From DALYJJ01 sp033763935 (lineage in GTDB: Bacteria; Acidobacteriota; Terriglobia; Bryobacterales; Bryobacteraceae): 64,000 nucleotides of DNA. The notes beneath the pieces were generated by a model, which saw only the letters and a program-made list of their open reading frames with translations, did no database searches and was not told the origin of the DNA. The translations under genes were made by a program, and so were the position numbers. This document shows positions 48,285 to 56,526 of this stretch, piece by piece (positions within the stretch are counted from its first letter, which is position 1; the number at the start of each line of letters is the position of its first letter). The DNA is taken from positions 30,124-94,123 of the forward strand of contig JANRJO010000045.1 in NCBI GenBank assembly GCA_033763935.1, in the 5' to 3' direction.

Positions 48285-48344
48285 TGGACGCCAAATGGAC
48301 GCCAGAACGGCAGTCCGGGCGGATTGGACTCCACACGGACTCCA
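48285..48344. repeat. Phased 9-bp repeats, candidate integrase arm sites
   Basis: Four copies of a TGGAC(G/T)CCA-type unit start at 48285, 48296, 48325 and 48336 (the last begins with C). Within pairs the spacing is 11 bp and between pairs 40 bp, that is close to whole helical turns. They lie 60-120 bases inside the element from the tRNA fragment, where arm-type integrase sites normally occur. Confidence 0.5.
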
Positions 48345-48523
48345 CATCTTTCCCCGCTCGCGCGCGCGGTCGCCAGCAGCATTCATGGTTCGCTGGTGGA
48401 GACGAAGCCCGATGTTTTCCCTATAGGGACGATGCCCGGATGGCGCACGTCCCGTTGCCGATCATGTGACTCGACGTGCCCGGATTGTGAACTGGTCACG
48501 GGCAAGGAATTCCTCCCGCACGA

Positions 48524-49213
48524 CTACGAATCGTTCAGGAGAACCTCACGAAGCTCCGTGTAGTCGTTCGGGCCGACGCCGGTCAAGAGGAAGTTGATCT
48601 GATGGCGCAGCACATTGGCCACATCATCCGCCAAGCAGAACTGCGTCGCCTGGAGGTGCGGAACGAACACCGATTGAGCCTCATCCAGGCGCAGCATGCT
48701 GTCGACGTCGAAGACGCCCGCCTGCTGCGGCAGAAACATCAACTGCGGAAACTCCATTCTCCTGACCCTGTCGACGAACGACGGATTGAACTCCGGTGTT
48801 CCCGTCCGCGCGTCCGCCAGACCGAAGACCTGCGCTACAAGCGTCCTGCGCCGCTGAATCCGTCCCCGGAATCCGCGATTGTCCACTCCCGCCAGCGGCA
48901 ACTCTGTCTGGATAAGGACGACCGGTCTGAACTTGGCCCGGACAACAAGGAACTCCTCGTTTGTTTCGAGCTTCGGCGCATGCAGGGGGAGGCCTCTCCT
49001 GAACGCGTCCTGACCAGCAGCACTGATTCGGAATTGCGACGCTATGGTTTTCGTCGGCTCGGAGGCATCAGGAATCGGGCGCCAGAGCTCCAGGTTCTCG
49101 TGCGGGTAATAGGCGTGGGTCCAGAAGATCTGGCCGAAGCAGAAGTTCGCCTCGTTGTGATAGCCGAGCGGGAGTTTCTTGTAGTACGGGCCGAACCACT
49201 CGTCAATGAACAT
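48524..49213 (-). CDS. Putative toxin partner of the Panacea antitoxin
   Basis: Encodes 229 aa with no signal peptide. A segment FCFGQIFWTHAYYPHENLEL plus EEFLVVRAKFRPVVLIQTEL is suggestive of a PemK/MazF-like beta-barrel (G-I-W opening, RPVVLIQ strand), but this is an inference and no active site was confirmed. It starts six bases after the stop of the Panacea-domain gene, so the two look like a toxin-antitoxin pair. ATG at 49213 has no strong ribosome site, consistent with coupling to the upstream gene. Confidence 0.5.
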   Translation of the reverse strand: MFIDEWFGPYYKKLPLGYHNEANFCFGQIFWTHAYYPHENLELWRPIPDASEPTKTIASQFRISAAGQDAFRRGLPLHAPKLETNEEFLVVRAKFRPVVLIQTELPLAGVDNRGFRGRIQRRRTLVAQVFGLADARTGTPEFNPSFVDRVRRMEFPQLMFLPQQAGVFDVDSMLRLDEAQSVFVPHLQATQFCLADDVANVLRHQINFLLTGVGPNDYTELREVLLNDS

Positions 49214-49219
49214 GGAGGC

Positions 49220-49873
49220 CTACGCTGTTTCAAGCTTGGCCATCGCATTGAGGTATTCCTCGTCGTACTTCGGAGGGGTGAACGCGAACGGCTGATTCTG
49301 GCCGGCCTTTCTCTGGGCCTGCGCTGCTTCGAACTTCGTCCGAAGTTTCTGAATCTCAGCCTTGGTCTTGCCTGATGAAGATCTCGTGTACGCGGCGGGT
49401 TGTTCAGGTTGAATCACAGAAAAATCAAGGGGCGCGTTTCGAATACCAGCCTCCATCGGTGGGGTTTGGAAGTACACGTAGTCGAGTATTTCACCGGTGC
49501 TCCGCGTGCCCCACCGTTTGAGTACGCCTCTCAAAATATATTCGTCCTTGACGTTGCAAAACGGCGCGCGGGGATCGGTCGTATCGACCGGTCGGTAGAA
49601 CGACGTATCGAAGTCTGCGTTTGAACTCTGCTGCTGCAGCAGCGTACCTCTGTTGACAAGTTCGTCCAGGGCAGGGCCGAATTCCGCTGCCCAGGGACCA
49701 AGATGGTAGAACTTCCAACCGAAGCCCGTGAACGTTTGCCGGTGGACTCGGTAGTATTCCACATCGAATAGATACAAAAGCTTGAGCAGCTTTGTCTTCG
49801 TCACGTAGCTTCCCTCTCCGACAACCCACGTAACGATCGCGGCGATTAGCTTCTCGATGTTGGGGGCCTCCAT
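49220..49873 (-). CDS. Panacea-domain (DUF4065/SocA-like) antitoxin
   Basis: Encodes 217 aa. The N-terminal region TKTKLLKLLYLFDVEYYRVH and GWKFYHLGPWAAEF match the DUF4065/Panacea domain of SocA-type antitoxins, which neutralise diverse unrelated toxins. An AGGTGG-type ribosome site lies before the ATG at 49873. The next gene is the candidate toxin. Antitoxin-first order is typical of toxin-antitoxin operons. Confidence 0.75.
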   Translation of the reverse strand: MEAPNIEKLIAAIVTWVVGEGSYVTKTKLLKLLYLFDVEYYRVHRQTFTGFGWKFYHLGPWAAEFGPALDELVNRGTLLQQQSSNADFDTSFYRPVDTTDPRAPFCNVKDEYILRGVLKRWGTRSTGEILDYVYFQTPPMEAGIRNAPLDFSVIQPEQPAAYTRSSSGKTKAEIQKLRTKFEAAQAQRKAGQNQPFAFTPPKYDEEYLNAMAKLETA

Positions 49874-50039
49874 GACGCCACCTGCTTAATAGGACGCCTC
49901 ACGCTGGGTGCGGGGTTCAAGCGGCTTGCCCCGGCACACGCACCTCTTTTCGGCGCTTGAATCATAACACTTTAGCAGATGAGCAGGGCGAGCCACCTTC
50001 GGCTCCTGGTTGCTTCCAGTGAAAACCAGATTGGCCGGG

Positions 50040-51368
50040 CTACTGAAGGACTGGAGTCGCAGGCTTGGTTTCTGCGAGGCTTGGAGGGAGTTCGGGCCCG
50101 CCTGACGTTGACTCCGGCGGTACCTGCGTCTTGCCGTTCCGCCTGTTGGCGGCATCGGCGAGCTTCTCCTGGATTCGCCGCGTCAGTTCGTTCTGACGTT
50201 CCGGTTCCACGAAGGTATACTCGCCTGTCATTTCCAGATCGCTGTGACCGGCGATCTTTGATGCTTCGATGGCGCTGCCGCCGACCTGTTGCCGCCACGT
50301 TATGTTGGCGCGGCGAAAGGAGTGCGGCCCGAGGCCGGGAAAGTCGCAGCCTTCGGCCTCGGCGGCCTGGTGTAGTGCGTCGCGGACGCCCGAGTCCCAA
50401 AGCGGCTTCTCGGGCGCGCGCTTCTGGTAGAACACCCATGCGTCTGGCTTTGCGCCATCCTTCGTCGCTTTCTCCCGGAAGCGTCCAACGAGATCGCCGA
50501 TGCCCAGCACACGACGGCTGTCCTCGCTCTTAGGGCGACCGACGTCTTGGTGCCAGACCCGCTGTTCGATTTTGATCGTCGCGGCCTCGAGGTTGAGGTG
50601 CTTCCACTTCAACCCGAGGACCTCGGATATCCGCCCGCCGGTGGCGATGCAGGTCTCGATCACCAACAGGTTCGGTTCTTCGAGGCGAGCCAGCACGCGC
50701 GCCGTCTCGTCAAAGGACAGGATCCGGCGTTCGTACTTGTGGTGCTTCTTGCCGAGTTTCGCCTTGCTGGCCGGGCTACGCTTTCCCTCTTCCCAAAGGC
50801 CATGTCCCTCGGCGTAGTAGAAAATGCGGCTCATGATGGCGCGAACGCCGTGCATCGTCCACCACGAATCGAACGTTGTGTGCAGCCAGTCCTCAACTGC
50901 CTTGGGCTGGACCTGGTTCAAGCGAAACGCGCCCCAGCGCGGGACGATGTACTCGGCGAGGTAGAACTTCTCCTTCACGCGCGTCGGCTTGGCGATCTGG
51001 TTTTCGCGACCGAGATAGCCATCCTCGTACATCTTGGCCACCTCGCTGAACAGGGCTACGCCGGTCGTCGCCACTTTCTCGGCCGCCGCCTCGACGGTCG
51101 GCGCGTTCAATTTCGCGAGAAACTTGTCACGCTCGATTTCTGCTTGCTTCTTGGTGAGTGCGCCGTCGCCCTTGCTTGGGCCCACCACCTGATACTTCCG
51201 AAGCGTCCTTACGGAACCGTCCGATTGAACCTCGTCGTGCCAATATCGGAACACCCACGGCCAGCCTTCCCGGTCTTTCCGTGGCTTTACTTGGGGATGT
51301 TGAACTCGTGCCTTCACACGCAGGCCTCCAGCCAGCGCCTGAAGGTTACCTTCGGGTCGGAACATCAT
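50040..51368 (-). CDS. Tyrosine recombinase (integrase)
   Basis: Encodes 442 aa with the catalytic set of tyrosine recombinases: Arg246 (ATGGRISEVLGLKW), a likely Lys near 280, H349-x-x-R352 (HSFRRANITW), His375 (AGHSDLEM) and nucleophile Tyr384 (GEYTFVEPE). The N-terminal part has the arm-binding and core-binding domains. The tRNA-Pro fragment 1.8 kb away is its likely target site. The end continues with a 60-residue Pro/Gln-rich tail. Start at either of two adjacent ATGs (51368 or 51365). Confidence 0.92.
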   Translation of the reverse strand: MMFRPEGNLQALAGGLRVKARVQHPQVKPRKDREGWPWVFRYWHDEVQSDGSVRTLRKYQVVGPSKGDGALTKKQAEIERDKFLAKLNAPTVEAAAEKVATTGVALFSEVAKMYEDGYLGRENQIAKPTRVKEKFYLAEYIVPRWGAFRLNQVQPKAVEDWLHTTFDSWWTMHGVRAIMSRIFYYAEGHGLWEEGKRSPASKAKLGKKHHKYERRILSFDETARVLARLEEPNLLVIETCIATGGRISEVLGLKWKHLNLEAATIKIEQRVWHQDVGRPKSEDSRRVLGIGDLVGRFREKATKDGAKPDAWVFYQKRAPEKPLWDSGVRDALHQAAEAEGCDFPGLGPHSFRRANITWRQQVGGSAIEASKIAGHSDLEMTGEYTFVEPERQNELTRRIQEKLADAANRRNGKTQVPPESTSGGPELPPSLAETKPATPVLQ

Positions 51369-51396
51369 TCAAGTCCAATTAGGTCAATTACTTGCA

Positions 51397-53091
51397 TCAG
51401 ATCGCCACCGCCATCGATGACTCCCGCTGGCAGATGTACAGGGTCTTCCGGGCGCGAGTCACGCCCACATAGAACAGCCGGATCACGGAGTCGCGCTCCG
51501 GCCCGAAACGCTGATACGCAGCGTCTGCGGCGCGGCTGACGTCCGGGAACAGAAACACCACGTCGGCTTCGCCGCCCTTTACTGAATGGATAGTGCCCAC
51601 GATCACCTTGGGTGACTCCGCGAGCGCTCTCGGGCCGGATCGGAGCGCTACCTCGATAGGAAACTTCACGCGGGAATGAAACGAGGCCGTCAGCCGGCGA
51701 CGCCACCAATCGAGCAACTGCCGGTAGTCTCCTTGGAACGCGCCGAGCAACGACTCGAGCGGACCCGCTTCGAAGAGTTCCCGCAGTTGTTCGGGGCCTA
51801 CCTCGGCAGAGTCCACCGACTCCTCCAAATGCTGCCCGGCGATCGGCTTAAGAATTCCTACCGAACGGAGCCACTCGGACCAGGACTTGAATTCGCGATA
51901 CGTCCAGTGCCGGCAGTCATCGCCCCAGTCTGGGTGCGCCACCAGCAGCGACAGAATGCGATTGGCGGACGCCCCTTTGCGGCCAAGCCGGAGGGGATTC
52001 CAGAAGCCGTTCGATTTGCGGTACGGGTTGTGGAATGGGATGCCCCACTTGCGAAGCACTGCCGTCACCGGGTTCAACATGTAGCCGCAGGAGGCGAGCA
52101 TCATGATCTTGTCGCCTCGTTCCAGGTGCTGCATCACGGTCTTGAGAATCCAGTATTCGGGCGATTTGTAGCCGCCTTGCGAGACCGGAGTGACCACGCC
52201 GTCCTCGGGCCGAGGATCGTAGAGCTTCTCTTGTCGGCGTGACACCTGGTGAATGAGGCGATTCGCCAACTCGTGTACCTTGCGAGGCACACGATGGCTC
52301 TGCCTCAACGTGATCTTGTGGTCCTCCGGGATTGCCGGATCGAGGACTGCGTCGGGCGTCGCGCCACACCAGGAATAGATGGTCTGGTCATCGTCCGCGG
52401 CGATGATGAAATACTGCGTGTGGTCACCCCAGCGCCGAACCAGGCGCAGCTGCATTGGGTTGAGGTCCTGCGCTTCGTCGGCGAAGATCACGGAAGGCCT
52501 GGTGGGCGCCACCAGGAGGTCGCGCATCGAGATGTCGATCAAATCGCAGAAGTCCATCGTCCGGGTGGACTTCTTGTACTGGCCCCACTGCGCTTCAAAC
52601 TCTCTGAGCGCCGCCGGCCAGGACTCCTTCGGCAACAGCATCCCGCGAGCTCTGTTCAGTTCGGAAAGGCGGCGGTCGCCGGATCGCGCGCTTTCACACA
52701 CATCCTCCTCCGCAGATTCACCATTGAGCTTGTGTAGTTTCTTGGCCGGCGTGATTTGCTGGTGCGGATTCAGGCGGTTCCAGTCGTCGACGTTTGCTTC
52801 GGCGATCGCGGGTCGTCCTAGCGCGTGCCAGCAGTGGGAATGCAACGTCCCAATGCGATCAGAACTGATAGGCAGATCCTGCCCCGCGAGTTCGGCGGCG
52901 GCCGCGCGCGAGAAGCTTGTGACCAGCACGGAAGCCTCGCCAAAGCGCTGAACGGCGCGACGGATCTGGCGAGTCAGATTCGTGGTCTTCCCAGTGCCGG
53001 GTGGTCCAAAAATCCGGTATTCCGAGGTTACGGAATGGTCGCGGCTGCCGATCGCGCTCAGCGCTTCCTCAACCTCATGATGGCTCGGCAT
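51397..53091 (-). CDS. UvrD-like superfamily 1 helicase
   Basis: Encodes 564 aa: Walker A GPPGTGKTT (29-37), Walker B DEAQD (205-209), and then DDDQTIYSWCGATPDAVLDP, TIHSVKGGEADVVFLFPD and LFYVGVTRARKTLYI, the SF1 motifs of UvrD/Rep. It probably unwinds DNA during replication or transfer of the element. The ATG at 53091 lies 17 bases inside the end of the primase gene; the long upstream frame is a shadow of that gene. Co-transcribed with it. Confidence 0.85.
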   Translation of the reverse strand: MPSHHEVEEALSAIGSRDHSVTSEYRIFGPPGTGKTTNLTRQIRRAVQRFGEASVLVTSFSRAAAAELAGQDLPISSDRIGTLHSHCWHALGRPAIAEANVDDWNRLNPHQQITPAKKLHKLNGESAEEDVCESARSGDRRLSELNRARGMLLPKESWPAALREFEAQWGQYKKSTRTMDFCDLIDISMRDLLVAPTRPSVIFADEAQDLNPMQLRLVRRWGDHTQYFIIAADDDQTIYSWCGATPDAVLDPAIPEDHKITLRQSHRVPRKVHELANRLIHQVSRRQEKLYDPRPEDGVVTPVSQGGYKSPEYWILKTVMQHLERGDKIMMLASCGYMLNPVTAVLRKWGIPFHNPYRKSNGFWNPLRLGRKGASANRILSLLVAHPDWGDDCRHWTYREFKSWSEWLRSVGILKPIAGQHLEESVDSAEVGPEQLRELFEAGPLESLLGAFQGDYRQLLDWWRRRLTASFHSRVKFPIEVALRSGPRALAESPKVIVGTIHSVKGGEADVVFLFPDVSRAADAAYQRFGPERDSVIRLFYVGVTRARKTLYICQRESSMAVAI

Positions 53092-54817
53092 GAGGCGCCT
53101 CCTTGTCGGTTCCGGCGAAGTCGTCGGGGGCGAACTCGGCAACCGGCAGAAGCCAGCGGCTTTGGTCCCGAAGCCGTGCGCCGCGGACTCGCGTGCTGGA
53201 AGCACCCAAAGCCGCCAGCATGGAAGCCACTGCCTTGACGGAGTGGTTTTCATTGTTGGTCTTGTTGATGTGCGACTGAAGGTCGCTGGAGCAGATTGCG
53301 ATCTTGCCGTCGATGATCGTCGGCTTGCGGCGCGTCTGAATTGGCTGTTCTTCGATGGAGTCGATGAACGGGGTCTCGGAAAGATAGCTCTCGAGGTGGA
53401 TGCGGACGGAGCCAACGAAATCGGTCTCCTCGCCGCCGTCTTCGATGGTTAGCGCATCCAGCATCGCCTGAGCGACTTGCTCCCAAAGTTTGGGCTTGAT
53501 CTTGGGGATCAGTCGATCGGCGGCGCTGGCGATCGCCATGCGAAAGCTTCGCTGATCGACGAGCTTGCTGACGCTGGGGAGTTCGATCTTGGAAGCCTCA
53601 AGCTCAACCTGGTAGGTCGGTTCTTTGCCGGTAATCTTCAGGATCCTCAAGACGCGCACACCCAGCACGGTCGAAATCCTGTCGCACAGAAGCGCCCGGG
53701 CCGTTGCCGAATCAGGTCTTGTCCGCTGCTGGCCAGCGTCGGCGTGCCCGTCCGAATCCGGATGATGGAACGGTGGGGCTTCTGGGAGCGTGTTTGATCC
53801 TCCACCGTCCGTTCGCTTAATGGCCTTTGCGAGCGTGCGCTGGAAGTAGTCCAGCCGAGTTCGTTGGCGCTGATTATGGATTCTGCGGTGGTGGATCATC
53901 AGATCCACGATTTGCTGCTCCGAAAGACCCGCCTCCGAGCCAAAGTTCGCGAGTGCAAGATCGTAGCCCGACTGGGACTGATCCTTGAGGTCGTCGCGCT
54001 GCCGCCGCCACGTCTTTTCGAAGCGATGGTCCGCCGACAAATAGCGGGCAAGGAGGTCTTCGGGCACGGTGGCGCTCGGGTCGATCGTCAAGGGCTTGTC
54101 AGAGAAATTCTCTTTCCACGCCTGTGCCGTTCGCTCCTGTCCTTCCGCGTCCGGGATTGCCAGTTCTTCGAGGTACTCCTCGAAGTCGCTGGGATTGTAG
54201 CGACGGTCGGTCTGCCGGTAGATTTCGACCGGCTTTGGGTTTGCCGTGTCCTTGCAGTTCTTGGTTCCTGGGATTCGCAAAACTCTTGCAAGATCAGCCA
54301 GGCGGTCAAACGCCCAGCCACGTGCCGCTGCATTTGCACCAAGAAGAGACTGCCAACGTAAGGCGAGATTTCCAGCGTTGCGCCTCTCTTCGTCTGACTC
54401 AAAGATAAGCGGTTCGCGAAAGAGCCACCAGGCATGCAGCCCGTTCCCCGTCCGAACGACGAACGTAGGCGGCAATTGTTCCGGGAGGATCTGGAGTGCG
54501 TCCTCGACCGTGGCGGGCAGGGTCTTCGAGTGTGCCTCCGACTTTAGGTCCAGGTCTGCCCATAGACCAACGATCCCGATCACCTCGTTCGAAAGGCAGC
54601 GACGTGTGGGTCCGTAGTCCCTCTCGGAGAGTCCCACGCCGACGTATAGATCGTGCTCACCGAGGGATTCGGCGAACCGTATCGCACCCCCAAGATCCGT
54701 GAACCAGTGCGATCGCTTTTCTGGAAGGGTCCATACCAGCAAGTGCAGTTCATCGGGCTTGCCGGCGAATAGCGCCTCGAGGAAGGTGCGAGCTTGGGAC
54801 GGCACGGGTTCCTTCAT
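53075..54817 (-). CDS. AEP/RepB-like primase of the element
   Basis: Encodes 580 aa. The catalytic hhhDhD-type motif is GLWADLDLKSEAHS (D and D) and RTGNGLHAWWLFREPL fits the HxxxW-type element of the primase-polymerase/RepB-like family; RVLRIPGTKNCKD is also typical. It would prime replication of the integrated element. The C-terminal half (about 400-560) has no recognised domain. ATG at 54817 overlaps the upstream stop (ATGA). Confidence 0.7.
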   Translation of the reverse strand: MKEPVPSQARTFLEALFAGKPDELHLLVWTLPEKRSHWFTDLGGAIRFAESLGEHDLYVGVGLSERDYGPTRRCLSNEVIGIVGLWADLDLKSEAHSKTLPATVEDALQILPEQLPPTFVVRTGNGLHAWWLFREPLIFESDEERRNAGNLALRWQSLLGANAAARGWAFDRLADLARVLRIPGTKNCKDTANPKPVEIYRQTDRRYNPSDFEEYLEELAIPDAEGQERTAQAWKENFSDKPLTIDPSATVPEDLLARYLSADHRFEKTWRRQRDDLKDQSQSGYDLALANFGSEAGLSEQQIVDLMIHHRRIHNQRQRTRLDYFQRTLAKAIKRTDGGGSNTLPEAPPFHHPDSDGHADAGQQRTRPDSATARALLCDRISTVLGVRVLRILKITGKEPTYQVELEASKIELPSVSKLVDQRSFRMAIASAADRLIPKIKPKLWEQVAQAMLDALTIEDGGEETDFVGSVRIHLESYLSETPFIDSIEEQPIQTRRKPTIIDGKIAICSSDLQSHINKTNNENHSVKAVASMLAALGASSTRVRGARLRDQSRWLLPVAEFAPDDFAGTDKEAPHAEPS

Positions 54818-55128
54818 GGCTCGACCTCGATGCCGACGGCGCGGGCGATCGCGTGGGAAATGGCGAGCGGGTTGGTAGTTCCGCGCGCTTCACCCTGAGT
54901 GCCCGCAATTCGAACCGTGACGTGGATGTTTCCTTTGTCGTCGCCGCAGATGCTGTACGCCTGCGGTGCTGCCTGCGCCAGGAGCCGAAAGGCGTCCTCG
55001 ATCTTCTCGAACGGCTGGAACTTCCAACGCGGCATCCACTCGCGGTTCCCCATCGAAAAACGATCAGGGCCCACGGTCCACCCCATTATTCGTTCGGCCA
55101 ATGCTGCTGTTAGCAGGTCGTTGGTCAT
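54814..55128 (-). CDS. Phage ABA-sandwich-like small protein
   Basis: Encodes 104 aa. The N-terminal LLTAALAERIMGWTVGPDRF and FEKIEDAFRLLAQAAP match the phage ABA-sandwich domain seen in phage and island genes of unknown function. It overlaps both neighbours by ATGA, so it is translated as part of the replication operon. Confidence 0.6.
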   Translation of the reverse strand: MTNDLLTAALAERIMGWTVGPDRFSMGNREWMPRWKFQPFEKIEDAFRLLAQAAPQAYSICGDDKGNIHVTVRIAGTQGEARGTTNPLAISHAIARAVGIEVEP

Positions 55129-55346
55129 CGGGTAGCCCCGTTTCTGCTCACGGGAGACCCGATTGCTGACACATTGGCGCAGCCGTCAAGATACGCCTGG
55201 AGGTCAGACTCTGAGATTCTGATTGTGCGGGCACTGATTCGCGACGCGCGGAGTTCGCCGTCCGCCACCAACTTGCGAACGGTTGAACGCGCGCACTGGA
55301 GCTTCGTGCTCACTTGTGCCACGGAAAGTAGTTTTGAAACCGGCAT
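55125..55346 (-). CDS. Excisionase/AlpA-like helix-turn-helix protein
   Basis: Encodes 73 aa: LLSVAQVSTKLQCARSTVRK and LVADGELRASRISARTIRI form a winged HTH of the excisionase type. It likely directs excision or regulates the operon it heads. The ATG at 55346 has an AGGGAA site upstream. The longer frame begins with TTG inside the TGACCGT repeat region and is not preferred. Confidence 0.75.
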   Translation of the reverse strand: MPVSKLLSVAQVSTKLQCARSTVRKLVADGELRASRISARTIRISESDLQAYLDGCANVSAIGSPVSRNGATR

Positions 55347-55382
55347 GTTCCCTTGCTCGATTTCGATTTTCCGGGTGGCTGC

Positions 55383-55561
55383 GACGGTCAACGCGTTGCC
55401 CGAGCCGTTATTTCTAGGAGTGGAATGGCCTTGACGGAGGAAAACGGTCAAGCCGATTTTGACCGTTTTGGCGCTTGGAAGTGATTGAAAAGACGAGAAG
55501 AAGAACGGGCAGCGTTGACCGTCTTTGCCCGTTGAACTATTGCGATTGTGACCGTTTTTTT
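55383..55561. repeat. TGACCGT repeat cluster with 11-bp inverted repeat
   Basis: AAAACGGTCAA (55441-55451) and TTGACCGTTTT (55459-55469) form a perfect inverted repeat with a 7-base spacer. More copies of the TTGACCGT-type core are at about 55384-55391 (inverted), 55515-55522 and 55549-55560, in the gap between the excisionase-like gene and the Argonaute-partner gene and running into the end of the latter. This could be an operator of the HTH protein or a replication iteron cluster for the primase. Confidence 0.5.
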
Positions 55562-56526
55562 ACGATGTCGCGGGACAACAGGTGGCCGTCTGCCTTCCGG
55601 ATGCGGTCAAGGCAGCTTTTTACCGCGTCGCTTCCGGCCTCGAGCCCCTCTGCACGCAAGACCTTCTTCGCGTTGGCATCCCTCATGATCTCGGCGTTTG
55701 TCAGGCTCCGGAAGCGTTCCGCTCCGATTGCTTTTCGCACGCGTTGGTCCCGATCGGAGAGTGAGCGCTGCCGCTTGGGTGGGCGGCTGGCGACGTCGCC
55801 ACCTACATTAGGAACAGCCGCGTCGATGACCGATTCGAGAGCGGCCAGCCGCAGAGCGGCTCGGTCGTGGGGCAATTCTTCCGGCAACTCACGCATTGCC
55901 ATGTTGAGCGTTTGAACGCCACACTCATCGGGGCTGTCTTCAATAATGCCTCTCGCCGCGAGCGCCGCACGAACGTCAGCGATGCTTGGTGACTCGGGGA
56001 TTGGCAAGTCCAGCGGGTTCCCAAGCTGGCGGTCTCCGGCGGCAAACAGACACCGCTCCCAATCCTCCGTGCGCTCGGCATCGTAGCTCTTTTTCAAGAA
56101 CTTTGATATCCACTTCACGACCTCGTCAGTCAGTTCTGTCTCGGCGACGGCTTTCGTTCCGACCGCTACTCCCAGGATGCCGACGGCGTCCGAGCAAAAC
56201 GCGGCGGGCAGATCATCAATTACGACTCCGCGTCCGGCCTGCCGCCGAAGACCCTTCTTCAACACCTCGCTCTCATTCACGGTAAGGAGACCTGCGTCCG
56301 CCCCGAAACCCAGAATCGCCACGGCGTGGAAGTCTTGGCGCGCGCCTTCCCTCGTTGCCGCATCCCGTACCAGTGCAGCGAATTCTGACTGCCGGTTGCT
56401 GTCGCCCAGCAGCCACGCCGCAAAGGCTCTGCTCAACTCCGTCCGCCCGTCTTCAGACGCACGTCTGCGAAGTGCCGCGCGGGAATCTTGCAGCAGGAAT
56501 TCTGACGTGGTGCTCACAGGAACCAT
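55537..56526 (-). CDS. Unrecognised partner of the Argonaute gene
   Basis: Encodes 329 aa that I do not recognise. It has no signal peptide or clear membrane segment; the most hydrophobic stretch is AVGILGVAVGTKAVA. The final ~75 residues (SLTNAEIMRDANAKKVLRAE) read as a possible winged-helix region. No nuclease, SIR2, TIR or membrane-effector motif was seen. The ATG at 56526 lies 13 bases inside the end of the Argonaute gene and has a GGAAGG ribosome site; GTG 56517 would give a 4-base GTGA overlap. The overlap implies that the two proteins are made together. Confidence 0.65.
   Translation of the reverse strand: MVPVSTTSEFLLQDSRAALRRRASEDGRTELSRAFAAWLLGDSNRQSEFAALVRDAATREGARQDFHAVAILGFGADAGLLTVNESEVLKKGLRRQAGRGVVIDDLPAAFCSDAVGILGVAVGTKAVAETELTDEVVKWISKFLKKSYDAERTEDWERCLFAAGDRQLGNPLDLPIPESPSIADVRAALAARGIIEDSPDECGVQTLNMAMRELPEELPHDRAALRLAALESVIDAAVPNVGGDVASRPPKRQRSLSDRDQRVRKAIGAERFRSLTNAEIMRDANAKKVLRAEGLEAGSDAVKSCLDRIRKADGHLLSRDIVKKRSQSQ

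Noticed and set aside
48285..48344. CRISPR array
   Set aside because: Units are 9 bp and spacers 2 or 31 bp; not a CRISPR architecture.
49912..49932. Terminator hairpin (GGGG...CAAG-CGG-CTTG-CCCC) near the antitoxin start
   Set aside because: No T-run on either strand, so it was not called as a terminator.
53092..53415. N-terminal extension of the SF1 helicase
   Set aside because: Low-complexity Ser/Arg/Pro sequence overlapping the primase gene in another frame.
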